Assembly: GCA_022606425.2 (NCBI GenBank)
Contig: JAHDVF020001313.1
Span: 620,001-684,000 of the forward strand
Direction: 5' to 3'
From: Lepidostoma basale
Taxonomy: Eukaryota > Arthropoda > Insecta > Trichoptera > Lepidostomatidae
Length of the DNA: 64,000 bases
Shown here: piece after piece, positions 23,601 to 34,036 of the stretch
Layout of the letters: each line of letters opens with the position of its first letter
Numbering within the stretch: position 1 is the first letter of the stretch
Program-made: the position numbers and the translations under genes
Notes under the pieces: generated by a model
The model's input: the letters and a program-made list of their open reading frames with translations, nothing else
Told to the model about the DNA's origin: nothing
Database searches by the model: none

Positions 23601-26600
23601 GTTGAAACCAGATATCTCCCAGATCTGTTTCCTCCATAAGTTCTTCCAATTGAGGTTCAAAAAATATTTCCAACATGGAAACATAACGTTGAGCATTGAC
23701 AGTCACGGTTCGTCCATTCTCCTCGAAAAAATACAGCCCATTCACCCCAAATTTGGAAATCGCACACCACACAGTCACTTTTGGGGAGTGAAGAGGTTTC
23801 TCATGAAGTTGCCTTGGGTTATTTTCAGCCCAGTACCGAAAATTTTGTTTATTCATCGCTCCACAGAGATGAAAAAGGGCCTCATCACTACTGACAAAAG
23901 TTGACCTCGCATGCATTCGGTTCAACATTTCTTGGGAGCAATTCATGTGGTTTTCATAGTCGGAAGGTTTCAACTCTTGGAAAATCATAATCTTGTAGAG
24001 GTGGAATGCTAAGTCTCGATGCAAAATCCTCCTTAGTGAGCGGTCAGCAATGCCCAATGCAATTGCATGCTTCCGGCAGAGCGCCAAGGCGACAGTTCAA
24101 TAGCTTCTCTCACTCTCGTTAAATTTTCGGGTGTTCTTACGGTTTTGGGTCTTCCTAAACCCCTAGGTCTTAGGGTGGAACCAGTTCCTTCTAATGTACG
24201 CACCCAAGTCATTATTAAATTACGGTGAGGAACGGTATGAGACTACCCCCAGGTTCCTACCCCCATCACACGGGATGTACCGGCCTTTCAAAACTGCACT
24301 GTCTGCTCTGCCGCACACTGTATTTTCAATTTTTTGTATTAACCAGGTTGTAAACACATCACCTTCTGATATCTTTAAGGTGCAATAATATCTCATGCAA
24401 CTTCACTTTACGGTTTTTTTGTTTTCCGGAACAACTGCCAGAGCGTTCAGCATTATCGGTGTTTCTACGACCGTGTTTAAATTCAGGGTACCAATCAATT
24501 TCAACAGTATTTTTTTTATTAAAAAACAATGTTTAATCAACACACAAAATTCTTATTATCACTTGTTTAGAAAATTACAAAACTAATGTCACTTAAACCA
24601 CCGTAATCTGTAAACTAATCGTCAGAATGTCACGAAATTTTGACATGTTTCGTTTGAACGTTGGTAATATCCATAAATCATGAGGGTCTGTCAACAGTGT
24701 CGCCATTGATGTATCAAACTGGACACTTATTGAGCGATGTGTTATCTTGTGATCTTTACAGTTGAAATTATATTATATGGTAATTAGAAGACATCAAATT
24801 TAAATTAAATAAAAATAATTACCAAACATGCAAACAATAACGCATCTTGGCAGAGAAGAACAATTTTGCAACATTACAACCATTCATTTAATTCAATGTT
24901 TCCCACAATAAAACACCTACAATGTTTTTAACGCAATGCAAATATCATTAAAGTAAATTTCATTCTAATTTACTAATTTCATTATCAAACATAAATAAAA
25001 TAATTTAAATTAGTTGGAATTTTTTATGAATTTAACACTGTTTCCACTTTTGAGATTATTTTTCTCAATAAGTTTCAAAGGTTTTATACCTTCATTATCG
25101 TGAGAACAATATTAATTCAAAAGTATAAAATTTTGCTGAGAAAAACTAAAATGGAAAAACACAGTTTTTTATTTCATAAAACATATGGAATTTCAGCCTA
25201 AAGTTTATCAAAAACTAAATTAGTTACGCTTCATTTTATCAAATTTGAATGCCACTAGTAGAATAATTTTGTAATTTATTGAAAACGTAATTTACCAGTT
25301 AGACAAAGGCCAAATATTTTTTTCTTTAATTAAAATGGTTTGTTATTTGATAATGAAGTAGTAGGAATTTACAAAAATTGGAAAAACCTATGTAAAAAAT
25401 ATAAAATATTATACATATTACACAAACTTGTGAGTTTAACCGGTTTATTTTGAAAAAAAAAAAAAAAAAGGTATCCGTCTTTGCAGAAACATTATTTCGA
25501 GTTATGCATTTATGATACAAGGTCACTGGAATTAACTTGAGTGTTTTTTTGCCAGTAAACAAGCCATTTCAGTTAATTCAATTGTACTTGTTAAGCGATT
25601 AAACTGACAATTTAAAGAAATATTGATGATAATTATTTAATAAAATAAGAGAATGCACAATTTTTTTCACTCAAACAATCAAAGGTTTGCTTCTCTTATT
25701 AATACTTTAATATAAATCTTTACATCATATGTCTTAATTATGAACAATTTGTAATCGAGAAAGATTCAATACAGTATATTACAATATCAACAATAAACAA
25801 AAGTTTGACGCAGATATAGTTCAGTATGGAACGTAATAGGATATATGAAGAGAAAAAAATAGCATTTCATGAATAATTATGTTATTATTTTTTCAAAGAA
25901 CTGAAAAGACAGTTTTTTTTATTATTATTATTTAAATTTCTACACTGAGAAAGGACATCTGTGGTCCGAAACAGTGAAAAGTAATGAAGTATTGTGAAAA
26001 TATAATGTTTTTAAAAAATTATTCAAATGCTATATTTTGTTTTAAATTTAAAAAGAAATTTGAGTAGAAGAGATTTTGAAAATCAGTGTAGAATTATATG
26101 GTGGGGAACTGTCATATCTTTTATATGGGTTAAAAAAAATATATGTTGAAATTGACAATAATAAAACACAAAATAAAAAATAATTGTTTTTTTTTAACAA
26201 CACTGCAAAGCATTAAAATAAAGTAATAATAATAAACGCCATATAAAATAATTTCACTGTTGTATAAGTGCAACAATAAATAGGTATTTAAAAAAAAAAA
26301 GATATAAATATATATACTATTAACATATATTTATACAAAGAAGTATTAAAGTAAATAATTAACAGTTGGGAAGGGCATGAAAGGCCAAACGAGATGGTGT
26401 AATGGAAGATGTTTGCATCAATAGATATGAGGTATAATTAATCGCAATACTAATAAGCAAAATCTTAATACTAAAACAATAAGCAAACTATGAAATCGCA
26501 AAAATACGCTATTTTTAAAATCCACCAAAAATAGTTATTGGAAATAATAGAGATTTATAACTTACCTCAACTCATTGGTGCGATAAGTCTCATGACAGAC

Positions 26601-29600
26601 TAAACATTTTAATTTAACATACTTACGTGGTAAAACAATATTTGCCATAGATATTAATTCACAGAGGTTTTAAATATGCAAAATTGTAACAGAATGAATT
26701 ATAAGCAGCCCATATTTTTAATGGGAAATAGAATCGCTATTATGTTAGTTACCAAAATATAAATTTACCTGAAGTGGAAAAATACTCCTTTGTCATGGTC
26801 CTTTGTCTCAATAAACCCGAATCCATCCTTCAGAGCTGCAATAAACCCTTGTAGCATGGCCCTGGAGCCGTTGTTAGTACAGTTTCCGTTTGTTGCTACA
26901 TTCTGAACGCAGACGTTCATTCCTATCAATTCTTTACTTCTCTTGATCTACAGAAAAACATAATAAAGTAACATGATAAGTTCTATTTGGTATGTTGAGC
27001 AGAAGAATGTGAATTTAAACGGTTAGCTGTCTTAGTTACCTGATAAATATCAAATATGACTTTATCTCCCTGTCTTGTTTGTACTTTCCCATCAATATCT
27101 TTGGCAAAAAACGACAATGACTTCTTGGTGCCAGATACCTGATAAGTAATCAAGCCACAAGCATCCTGTTGGATGGAATAATCAATTTAAAGATCTTGTG
27201 TGGATGCCACCATACAATATTATAATTAGAATAAGATTGAAATGTTAAAAATACGTAAGGTATGAAATATAAACACACTTGTAATGGTTTAGTAGGACTA
27301 GATATGCGAGGCACTGCATCCTTAGACACAACACCGTGGACGCCTTTTTCCACGAGAACCTCAAACTGAACGGTACCGGGTGGGAGATGCTTGATGCGCT
27401 TGGCTGACGGTTGTTGGGAGGAGCTGTAGCTCGCCACTGGGTCCATTGTGAACTCGACCTGCATGAATCACATCAAAGCCCAATGATTATGTCATAATTA
27501 AATTTAGTGACTAGTGAGATAGTTAAACAAAATCATAAATAAATAATTTACCTCATCACCGATGTTCAAGGATTTTAGAGGAAGTAAGACTTCCGAGAAA
27601 TGGAAAAATAGATGTGATTCCCGTTCCACACATCTTATAAATCCAAAGCCGTCCTTAAGGGAGGCCACTACGCCCCTTTCGCGTTTCTCATTCGATATTT
27701 TGAAAGATTCGTCAAGAAGAGATATATTGGTGGCTCGATTCAGTTGGTCTCGTCGGTCAGTAGCAACCTACACGAAAGATAAAATAACAATGGAAATTTA
27801 AAAAATATAAATATGCTAATAAATCACTGTATCAGGACGGATGTCATTACTTGAAATTGGACCCAGTCTCCATGTCGTAGGGTAAATTCTCCTACTTGAT
27901 CCTTATCTCCGAAAGGCACCTAGAATTACAAATTATTTGCATTATAAAATATACAATAATAACTAGATTATCAATAAAATGTACAACTTGTTTTCTATCT
28001 AATTCTTGATAACTGTAAACTTGCAACATTGATGTTTACTGATCTAAATAGATGATCTGAAAACAGATGAAAAGAGGGCAGATGATTTGAGCTAAACACT
28101 AGTTTAATAGTACCAATAAAATCTTTTTAGAATTAAAACCAAAAATAGTCAAAATTGTGACCCGAATCAAATGTGAGAAAGGTAAGTGATCACTTACGTC
28201 CACCTCGGAATGGTCAGCAGCGCGGTAACGTATACGGCCGGGTAGAGGGTCATTTTGATGACGGTTGGAGGCGCCCCGCTCTAGGGGCTTCTGTACCTGA
28301 CCTCTGGTGATATCGGGGCACACATCTTCAAAAACCACCGATCCACTTGGCAGCCGAGTAATGAAACATGCCACCTCTTTGCCCTAAAAATATTATTAAT
28401 TTATATTATTATTTTATTGTTGAAATAGTTTTTCAGCAAAAAAAACTCAAAAAATCATATTTGCTTACGTTTCGAGTTTGAATAATAAACTCCACATCAT
28501 CTCCAAGATTTAGATCTTCCTTAGTTTTTGCTTCGGAGAAATGAAAAAATATTTCTTTGACAACATCAGCCCTCTCAATGAAGCCAAATGACTCCTTCAT
28601 TGAGCATACAACTCCGTGGTATTTCACAGGGTGAGCAGGATTCTCCAAACGAATGTGACAAGCCCCCAAATTACCTCTGAAATAATACAAGAAACAAAAA
28701 TTTTAACAAAATATTGGGAAACTTATATTGTTGGAACTTCGCATTAGTCTGCTTAACTCACCGCTGGTTAGTTGCAATTTGGAAGCTGACAGCATCACCG
28801 GAATGTAAGGTAACATTACCTTCAACATCATCCTTAGTATATGGCAAGAAGAAACATTCACCGCGGTTCTCATAGGAAATTCTGCCGGTGGAATCTCCCA
28901 CACCGTCACTCCTCAGTTCTGTTGTGACGGTTCCCGTTACCCGAGCCTCACTCAGCACCTGCACATGGTAATTATTTGAAACTAGTTTCAAAATATATCA
29001 ATTCACAATACGTTGAATTTACCGTCAACATAGAATTCAAACTTACAACTTCCGGTGCGATTTTAACTACGGTGGATGCAATAGGCTTTCCCGTTCTCCT
29101 ATCATATGTCATTTCAAATTCCACAGGATCACCAATCTTCAAATGTTCTATATTTCCACTAAACTGAGAGAAGTGGAAGAAAAGGCGTGCCTGCCGTTCA
29201 CAGCATTGTATGAATCCATACGAGTGCTAAAACAGTTTTCATAATTAATGTACTGAACACGTGCCGCCGTTATGAGGGTAGGATGAAAACATAGAACCAG
29301 CCAGTCGCTAGATTTCAGAACAAGTTATTAATTGTGTAGTTTTGTCATTCTTAATAAATCTAAAGTTATGATTTATTCAGTCATATAATATTTCGAAATT
29401 AACCCCTAACGAGGCAAAAGCCAACTGAATTGCAGTTAAACTTTGTTAAATGTTTTAATATGTAATGTTAATTTGAAGACTAAAAAAATATAAAAGGGCT
29501 GCGGAACAACAACATATTCTTGTATATCATAAATGATAATTATTGATAAATTAATGTGGTATACAACAGATCGTTTGTACCCAATAACTGTAAACAATTT

Positions 29601-30551
29601 GATTTTAACTATATTGATTCTCGTAACATGTGACAGGTAGCTAATCTATCGCCATTTTATTGTCATGTAAATTCTACACGAGACCAAAGACAGTGTGATA
29701 ATCACACTGCCATCTCCGGGGAATCGAACCCGGGACCTTCCGTATGGTATTCAGAGCTCTTAGGAATCTGCCATGAATGTTGTCAAATTAAAATGAGACT
29801 AAAATCCCATTGATTATGTGGGTTTCAACTATTTTTACTAAACATGTTAAATGAGCTGTTGTGAGAGATAATATAGAAACCATAAGAAAAGCAAAGGACT
29901 TACCAAGAGCTTCTCAATGATTCCCGTTTCACGATTTGGGTGATTTGGAGGATCATACTGTTGAGATGAACTGCTTGAGTTAGAATTGTATGAAGGTGTG
30001 TCATTGTGGCCATTGTCTGAACCAAATGTACCCATAGAGAAGCGACCCATGTTCCCGTGGCCCCCTCCCTGGTTCCCAAATGACTCACGACGTGAATTAG
30101 AAAATTCGTTACTGTAGGTTCCTGCCAAAGAATTTTTTTTAAATAATCAAAACTATTGTTTAATTATAATAAGCAAGAGTAAACATTTTTAAAAATATTA
30201 ATAATAGGCAACATTAAATTAATACTATTAGTGGGTGGAGTGTTAAGGGCAAGCTCCCAGAACCAAGATATGTATTTATGTTAGCTTTGTAACATCAACA
30301 AGACTCTTCAGATTAAGGCCACAGCTTAGCAGAGTTTATCACAAAGTAATGTCAAGGTTTTTGATGTAAACAATATAATCTTTATAAGTTCCCAGTAACA
30401 TCTTGTTATAACTAAAGATAATATTGGCAAAGCGCTCACCATTCCGAAAAGAGTTTTTCCCTTGGCTGGATTGCATGTCTATAATGTCTTGCAGGGCGGT
30501 AGATATTGGCGGCTGAAAATCTATTTTCCACTGAGGATTGTTTGACATCAT
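14502..30551 (-). CDS. Unr: Unr / CSDE1 cold-shock-domain RNA-binding protein, complete coding region
   Basis: Eighteen coding exons were joined on the minus strand from ATG 30551 to TAA 14504-14502. Lengths and phases agree and give 1057 residues plus stop. Family proteins bind single-stranded RNA and control translation and mRNA stability. Drosophila Unr helps repress msl-2 mRNA. Human CSDE1 (about 798 residues) alternates five canonical and four non-canonical cold-shock domains. Here canonical CSDs carry RNP1/RNP2 pairs: YGFIQ/LFFHF (about residues 111-160), FGFIE/IFFHF, FGFIR/LFFHF, FGFIE/VFFHF, then YGFLS/IFYLS and a further YGYLN/MFYMS. The last two have Tyr where the RNP2 His is expected. 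The C-terminus (RPERLISRL, LLVLRNPRGPDG) is the conserved family ending. The surprise is a duplicated three-exon cassette, which makes it longer than the single-cassette form (877 residues). Confidence 0.95.
15221..15383 (-). CDS. Unr: Unr cassette 2, exon C prime (extra canonical-type CSD)
   Basis: 163 nt, phase 1 to 2, donor ATTGT|GTAAGT. NYGYLNTPDGKLMFYMSEA and VTNPRNGKTTACNI. Fifteen nucleotides shorter than exon C, with the same phases. Confidence 0.92.
16080..16610 (+). mobile_element. LINE fragment, family D-like (craniofacial-development-protein-2 type)
   Basis: Degraded + strand frames read LEGFEIVKDFVYLGSQIS, then AERTNDVVLKELKITGRL, LSFFGHIARRE, and RRTGRSPVRWCDQIKEMTG. This is the C-terminal part of an insect endonuclease/RT LINE distinct from family A. 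It has multiple frameshifts and lies antisense in the Unr intron between exons B prime and C prime. Confidence 0.7.
16711..16887 (-). CDS. Unr: Unr cassette 2, exon B prime (extra non-canonical CSD)
   Basis: 177 nt, phase 1 to 1. GVIEALNGNTYEFILMGSAC and IVPIRKKKSAVVDSIKG. The donor in the conserved frame is AAAG|GCATGT, a GC-AG intron. The nearby GT at 16705-16706 would shift the frame. Confidence 0.9.
17060..17120 (+). repeat. Truncated SINE body
   Basis: TTGGTCTGGTATAGAATTCA and the following 40 bases match the non-tRNA body of the SINE at 50225-50300, in the opposite orientation. The tRNA head is absent. Confidence 0.55.
17287..17486 (-). CDS. Unr: Unr cassette 2, exon A prime
   Basis: 200 nt, phase 2 to 1, donor AATG|GTGTGT. 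Its C-terminal half (LRPITKGAL, QMQGTVSKISKTFNPEQPQV) aligns with exon A. The N-terminal half (SFDGETYEGNKDL) has lost the strand that completes CSD7. It is therefore better suited to follow exon C in tandem than to replace exon A. Confidence 0.9.
17930..19690 (+). mobile_element. LINE family A, 5'-truncated with open RT ORF
   Basis: A 575-codon open frame runs from 17935 (first codon GTG, entered mid-gene) to TGA at 19660-19662. It encodes the reverse transcriptase: FVDLQKAYDRV (motif A), SPWLFNLYMDKC, YADDAVLLAD (motif C), then the C-terminal Zn-knuckle-poor tail RGRPRKTWHDQINQI, ending in AYPSGETA. The endonuclease domain is missing, so it is 5' truncated although its RT frame is undamaged. 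It sits antisense in the intron separating the two Unr exon cassettes. At least six other pieces of this family are in the window. Confidence 0.92.
20053..20230 (-). CDS. Unr: Unr cassette 1, exon C (CSD9)
   Basis: 178 nt, phase 1 to 2, donor ATCAC|GTGAGT. SGYGFLSFEIEEGKK, then LIFYLSEV with Tyr in place of the RNP2 His, and VTNQRNGKSVASHV. Confidence 0.93.
20351..20406 (-). pseudogene. Partial duplicate of Unr exon C start and acceptor
   Basis: Position 20358-20382 repeats the first bases of exon C together with its TTTTTTTTACAG acceptor and some upstream intron. The copied frame would read GA TGA AGT, a stop where exon C has GGA AGT. It lies in the same intron about 125 bases upstream of exon C in transcription order, so it forms a decoy acceptor. 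Confidence 0.75.
20658..20834 (-). CDS. Unr: Unr cassette 1, exon B (non-canonical CSD8)
   Basis: 177 nt, phase 1 to 1, GT donor (AAAG|GTTTGT). GVIVAENGSTYEYGIMGLSC and IIPVRKKRRAIVDSIKG. Same length as exon B prime and about 55-60% identical by eye. Confidence 0.93.
20942..21159 (-). CDS. Unr: Unr cassette 1, exon A (CSD7 second half)
   Basis: 218 nt, phase 2 to 1. NFEGSVDILELGRDVEYILG completes CSD7 exactly as in the family (human FSGDVDSLELGDMVEYSL). GTVCRTLRALNPDQPQYSG then leads to the next domain. Exon A prime at 17287-17486 is its diverged copy. Confidence 0.93.
21160..22970 (-). other. Unr intron 11, distal part
   Basis: AT-rich. A short inverted pair (CTTGGCGG with CCGCCAAG) lies at about 21467-21514. 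No gene is seen. Confidence 0.45.
22975..23205 (-). mobile_element. Mariner transposase relic, right half
   Basis: The minus strand reads LLELFKRDKMDFLHRYLTMD followed by a damaged TMDE.. and ATGESRSK.PK, the standard mariner catalytic-region pattern around the first Asp. The N-terminal half is found beyond the next element, at 24325-24560. Confidence 0.7.
23216..24320 (-). mobile_element. Tc1/mariner-IS630-type DNA transposon (1105 bp) inserted in mariner
   Basis: Inverted repeats of about 35 bp begin CAGGGTGCGGCAGAGCAGAC at 23216, with the inverse at 24320, and TA lies on both sides. The transposase ORF is 24087-23329. An HTH-containing N-terminus (RGLGRPKTVRTPENLTRV) is shifted out of frame upstream at about 24180-24090. 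Catalytic motifs visible are FVSSDEALFH and WFQQDGAKAHTA. The segment that should carry the third acidic residue (the WPARSPDLSPCDFFLWG-type stretch) is deleted between LPARLVSL and SYLKEKVF. The element is therefore inactive. Confidence 0.88.
24323..24560 (-). mobile_element. Mariner transposase relic, left half
   Basis: Minus-strand frames give EFKHGRRNTDNAERSGSC and HEILLHLKISEGDVFTT, the mariner N-terminal HTH region. Together with 22975-23205 it shows one mariner copy split at a TA by the element at 23216-24320. Confidence 0.65.
24561..26768 (-). other. Unr intron 11, proximal part
   Basis: Very AT-rich sequence with long A and T runs. No coding or repeat feature recognised. Confidence 0.5.
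26769..26947 (-). CDS. Unr: Unr coding exon 11 (first half of CSD7)
   Basis: 179 nt, phase 0 to 2. LQGFIAALKDGFGFIETKDH and VFFHFS. The domain is completed by either downstream cassette, because the donor is phase 2. Followed by a 5.6-kb intron. Confidence 0.92.
27040..27165 (-). CDS. Unr: Unr coding exon 10 (non-canonical CSD6)
   Basis: 42 codons, phase 0 to 0. ACGLITYQVSG and FFAKDIDGKVQTRQGDKV follow the non-canonical CSD pattern. Confidence 0.9.
27279..27458 (-). CDS. Unr: Unr coding exon 9 (CSD5 end, linker)
   Basis: 60 codons, phase 0 to 0. VEFTMDPVAS, IKHLPPGTVQFE and GVHGVVSKDA. Equivalent to the KKLPKGTVSF segment of the family. Confidence 0.9.
27552..27767 (-). CDS. Unr: Unr coding exon 8 (CSD5)
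   Basis: 72 codons, phase 0 to 0. ATDRRDQLNRATNI, then GVVASLKDGFGFIRCVERES and LFFHFSEVL. Confidence 0.93.
27851..27919 (-). CDS. Unr: Unr coding exon 7 (23 codons)
   Basis: Short phase 0 exon beginning VPFGDKDQVGE, continuing CSD4 (human counterpart LPFGDKD). Acceptor TGTAATTCTAG, donor TTTCAA|GTAATG. Confidence 0.88.
28198..28383 (-). CDS. Unr: Unr coding exon 6 (start of non-canonical CSD4)
   Basis: 62 codons, phase 0 to 0. LPSGSVVFEDV and QNDPLPGRI are family-diagnostic strings. Confidence 0.93.
28469..28676 (-). CDS. Unr: Unr coding exon 5 (CSD3)
   Basis: 208 nt, phase 2 to 0. GVVCSMKESFGFIERADVVK followed by EIFFHFSEAK, the best conserved CSD of the family. Confidence 0.94.
28762..28958 (-). 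CDS. Unr: Unr coding exon 4 (non-canonical CSD2)
   Basis: 197 nt, phase 0 to 2. Contains RVTGTV, GRISYENRGECFF and KDDVEGNV, matching the family's second, aromatic-poor CSD. Confidence 0.93.
29047..29226 (-). CDS. Unr: Unr coding exon 3 (CSD1)
   Basis: Sixty codons. YGFIQC and RLFFHFSQFSGN form RNP1 and RNP2. TYDRRTGKPIA closes the domain. Phase 0 to 0. Confidence 0.93.
29558..29775 (-). repeat. tRNA-derived SINE, copy 2
   Basis: Same body and tRNA-like head as the copy at 50168-50396 (B box GGTTCGATTCCC; body ending CCTGTCACATGTTACGAG). The A box is damaged. Lies in Unr intron 2, in the same sense as the gene. Confidence 0.78.
29904..30121 (-). CDS. Unr: Unr coding exon 2
   Basis: Gly- and Ser-rich linker (NQGGGHGNMGRF) ending in ETGIIEKLL, the first strand of CSD1. 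Donor CTCTTG|GTAAGT, phase 0. Confidence 0.9.
30440..30551 (-). CDS. Unr: Unr coding exon 1
   Basis: Starts MMSNNPQWKIDFQPP. The second ATG, adjacent, could equally be used. Donor GGAATG|GTGAGC, phase 1. The 5' border is unsure: TAATAAAG|TTAATGATG (30554) is a possible but pyrimidine-poor acceptor. Confidence 0.85.
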
Positions 30552-30675
30552 TAACTTTATTAACGCAAAATTATTGTATGTATATTTTTAAATTTTTATC
30601 AAAAGTCGTAAGTGCAGTAGCATATATCACAGAACGGTTAAATATACACGTACATTCAATTATTTGGTCACTCAC

Positions 30676-30993
30676 GTACAATTTAACAACTTAATCACTT
30701 ATACAGGACTGTTTTACAAGTGTTCTCAGAAAACGGAATAACTAAACGCCGACACAATATATATTTTTATAAAATAAAGTTACATCATGGAAAGAAGCCT
30801 AAATATAGAAAAAAGGCAGTTAAGGTTGCAACTGTCACGTGGTACATAATAATATTTATTTAGACATTGAGAGTGGAGTATTGGTTCCAAGTGAAGGAGA
30901 AGTCCTCAGATGTCTTCAATGCTTGCTGGGTGCAGGTTGTGTGGGCGCTGGTTCCTAAGTTTCTTCTACTCTAGCGCGGTGCACGTACACAAG
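30676..30993 (-). other. Possible Unr 5' untranslated exon
   Basis: Acceptor TTATGTTTCAG|CTTGTG at 30993 and donor TTGTAC|GTGAGT at 30676/30675 would define a non-coding exon between the 33.3-kb first exon and the start-codon exon. An internal AATAAA (30860-30855) raises the alternative of a short transcript ending here. Confidence 0.3.
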
Positions 30994-31439
30994 CTGAAAC
31001 ATAACCAACCAACATAAGGTCACCACCTGCCTGATCTGAGTTAAATGCAGGATGTTCAAAATACACATAATTGTTTGCATTTGGAATACAAATTTAAAAA
31101 AATAATAAATGCAATAAATAAAAATTATTTAAAAGCTGGTAGAAAAATGTAAAACTTCTAAATCAAAAGTATTGATTGATTGCTACTAATTCAGGATGAA
31201 ATGTATCTATAACCGTATTAATACATTATTATTACAGATAAAATATAACTGTACAATGCAAGGTCTCTTGTGTATAAACATCAAGTTTCAGAAATCAACA
31301 TGCTTTGAACTAAAAACAGTACATTTTCCCTAATCTAGTTAATTTGTAATGCCATTTTCCTCTTTAACCTATTTCCACCTAAAAGTGAACAAGAAAACAT
31401 TCGAGCCAGTATTTGTTAGCACACCAAATCCCAAATTGC

Positions 31440-31870
31440 CTTATAAGTACAAATGAGATCTATTAGACGAATATGTGGTAAATCTGTATATGATAGTGTC
31501 AAATGCAAATATAAAAAATGAATGCGGTTCAAATGAAAGTGTTATGAACAAAATAATGAATGGGTTTGAAAAAATGAATGAAGAAGATATTGTAAACAGA
31601 TCTGAAGACTAAATGTCGGCAACGTGCAGAGTTAGAGAAATCGACGATCATGATTGACACGGTGTATGAATGTTGTGAAAGCGAGATAAGTATGTCAGGA
31701 AAGAACAATGTGGCAGTCCATTCTTTCTGCCTACCTTTTCGGAGAGACACGACAAGATTAGTTAGTTGGCCGTATAAGGCGATGAAAATGTATGCGGATG
31801 TTCCAGAGGAAGTCAGATATGATAAATACATTAATAGATTTAACAATGAAATGACATTATAACTTTTTGG
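31440..31870 (+). mobile_element. LINE relics (family A tail plus other RT tail)
   Basis: Position 31450-31750 contains decayed family A frames (MRSIRRICGKSVYD, TRCMNV, ARSEIS-like remnants, ILSAYL). Position 31770-31860 encodes MYADVPEEVRYDKYINRFNN, resembling the very end of other RT ORFs. Both are non-functional. Confidence 0.6.
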
Positions 31871-31899
31871 AACTGTAAAATCATATTTTTTGTTATGTA

Positions 31900-33250
31900 A
31901 ACCTGTTACTCTAAATAAATTAAGTATTGATTTTAGAAGGACAATAGTGACAACATACAAATGTAAAGTGTAACTTATGCATGAAGAAAGTATCTGTATA
32001 TGCTTGAATATAATATCACTATTTATGAGGAACAATAAAAATACAATATTAAAAACGTGTGTTCCTAACATAAAAACGAGGTTAAAAATGTATATTTCAG
32101 CAGGTTGAGAAATTGATAAATCGTCAATTATTATTAATGACACTGTGAATTCCAACCAACAAAACTTTCTTAGTCAGCAATAAGCTAATCAAATCAAAAA
32201 GTTTGTAAATATTAGTTTAAAAAAAAAAAGTTTTTTTGTACTATTTAATTGAAATATTTAAAAAAAGCAATATGTGAAGAAATGTTAAATCCAAAAAATC
32301 TTTTTATCAATATTGAAACATGCGATCAAATATTAGTTTGACAGTATTATATTTTGGATTGGATATTTTAAAGAACACGCCGGAATAGTACGGTACTTAT
32401 ACACTATCGACGAAAAGAAAGCAATATACAAATATAATACAAGGTTTCAACTATCAATCATGAGTTGATGAAGAAACATGTCTAAATCGATAATTGGTTT
32501 TAGAAAATACATATATATGTATGCAAACACCACAAAGAATGAACGGTGAAAAATCGACCATATTTGTTCACTATCGGTAATATAATGTTATTCCGTATAC
32601 ACTATATTGTTTTGAAATCCATTAGCGGCATTCGCTAAGAAAAGCAAATGCAATTTTTCGTATAATCATAAAAGTTCAATATCTCAATCACGAAAATTGT
32701 GTATGTATATGTATTTTTTTTTTTTGTGGAAAACACATTGTAGGCGGTAGCATTTTCCACATTAAAAGGCGTTTTAACAAGGAGTGCACTTAAGTTCCGT
32801 ATTTCAAAAGTCGAAACCAATCCTGGTTTATTGAGCTGTCTACTTATTTTCTGGTAGCATAAAAACACAAAGTAAACATCGATGTCTAGCAAAATTCTAC
32901 AAACATTGTTTTTTTTTTCCCCGACGAATACTAAATACATTCTGGATACAAAACACATTAAGTAAATCAAAATTGACACACAAGTTACATACATTTACAA
33001 GTAATATGTTGTCGCCGGCAATATAAAATGATGATATATTCAAAATTATGTGAAAATAAAAGACAATTGAATGCTTGCACCGCCGCCGACGAGCGGTAGC
33101 AATGGAAGCAGACATTCTGAAATAATCTAGAAAACTGGGGAAATACGAAGATAAAAATAGTACACGTATTCGGAAAAATAACGTTCGATAATTCTTATAC
33201 AAATTGTGAATTTTCGTGACAAAATAACATAAACGGGGGCTAAAATCACT
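31900..33250. other. Spacer or Unr intron 1
   Basis: AT-rich with no recognisable gene. If the 33.3-kb exon belongs to Unr, this is intron sequence. Confidence 0.4.
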
Positions 33251-33253
33251 CAC

Positions 33254-33292
33254 CTCGACACAGCACAGCACTGACGACATGCCGCCATGTTG
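33254..33292 (-). other. Unr: Candidate Unr first exon
   Basis: A strong donor GTCGAG|GTGAGT (intron from 33253) follows CAACATGGCGGC. The exon sits 2.7 kb before the first recognised coding exon on the same strand. If translated it yields only MAACRQCCAVS-type peptides with an early stop whichever acceptor is used, so it would be a leader with a uORF. Confidence 0.4.
33281..33292 (-). promoter_or_regulatory. TISU / YY1 element
   Basis: CAACATGGCGGC matches the TISU consensus SAASATGGCGGC at every position. In animals this combined YY1 site and start codon marks TATA-less promoters with very short leaders, placing transcription start some 5-30 bases upstream. Confidence 0.5.
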
Positions 33293-34036
33293 AATGTTAA
33301 AGTCACAGATAGCGATTGCGTGAATAGATGCGTGATGAGTGCTGCTAATTCAATAGTAACATGAATACTGATGCGGAAAGTTTCACGAAAAAAAACGGGG
33401 TTTTTAGAAAAAAATCCATTTATGTAATTTGGCTTGATATAGCAGTATACTCGTATTTAATTGAGGTTTCAATAAATTAAATATAAAGGCTAAATAATAT
33501 GCTTTACTATGAAATACTTATTTTGAGTCATAGTCACTTAGGGAGATGTTTTACAATATTTTGGGTGACGGTGTTTTTACAAACATCGCCCGATGCATTT
33601 TTTTATTGAACAGAAAAACAAATATAATAGAACATAATATTTTACATTCAACCATTGAAGTACACACAAGTTTTTTAAAATAAAAAATACTGTCTGCTTA
33701 AATTGTAATAATCATTAATAAAGCATACTGAAAGATTAATGTTGCTTATTGATATTTTTCAAAATAAGTTCGTTGCAAATAATGAAAAATAAATAAATAA
33801 AAAATCACTTAAACTATACAATTCAATGTAATTATTGTTATGTGATTCCATTTACTTTAGTAAAAAAAAAGAAGTTTTTTTCAGATAATGATAATGTAAA
33901 AATGAAAACCAAATTTATCCCCGATAAGAAAAAAAAGGTTTTTGGGAATGTTTATATAGACACCAAACAATGAGCAACTCTTTCCCTCATCCAATGGAGG
34001 CTGGAGTAGACTGTCGTTCGAAGTGTTCGTATCTCT

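Noticed and set aside
23314..23904. 196-codon + strand ORF
   Set aside because: It is the antisense shadow of the transposase at 24087-23329, whose reading has recognisable DDE-type motifs.
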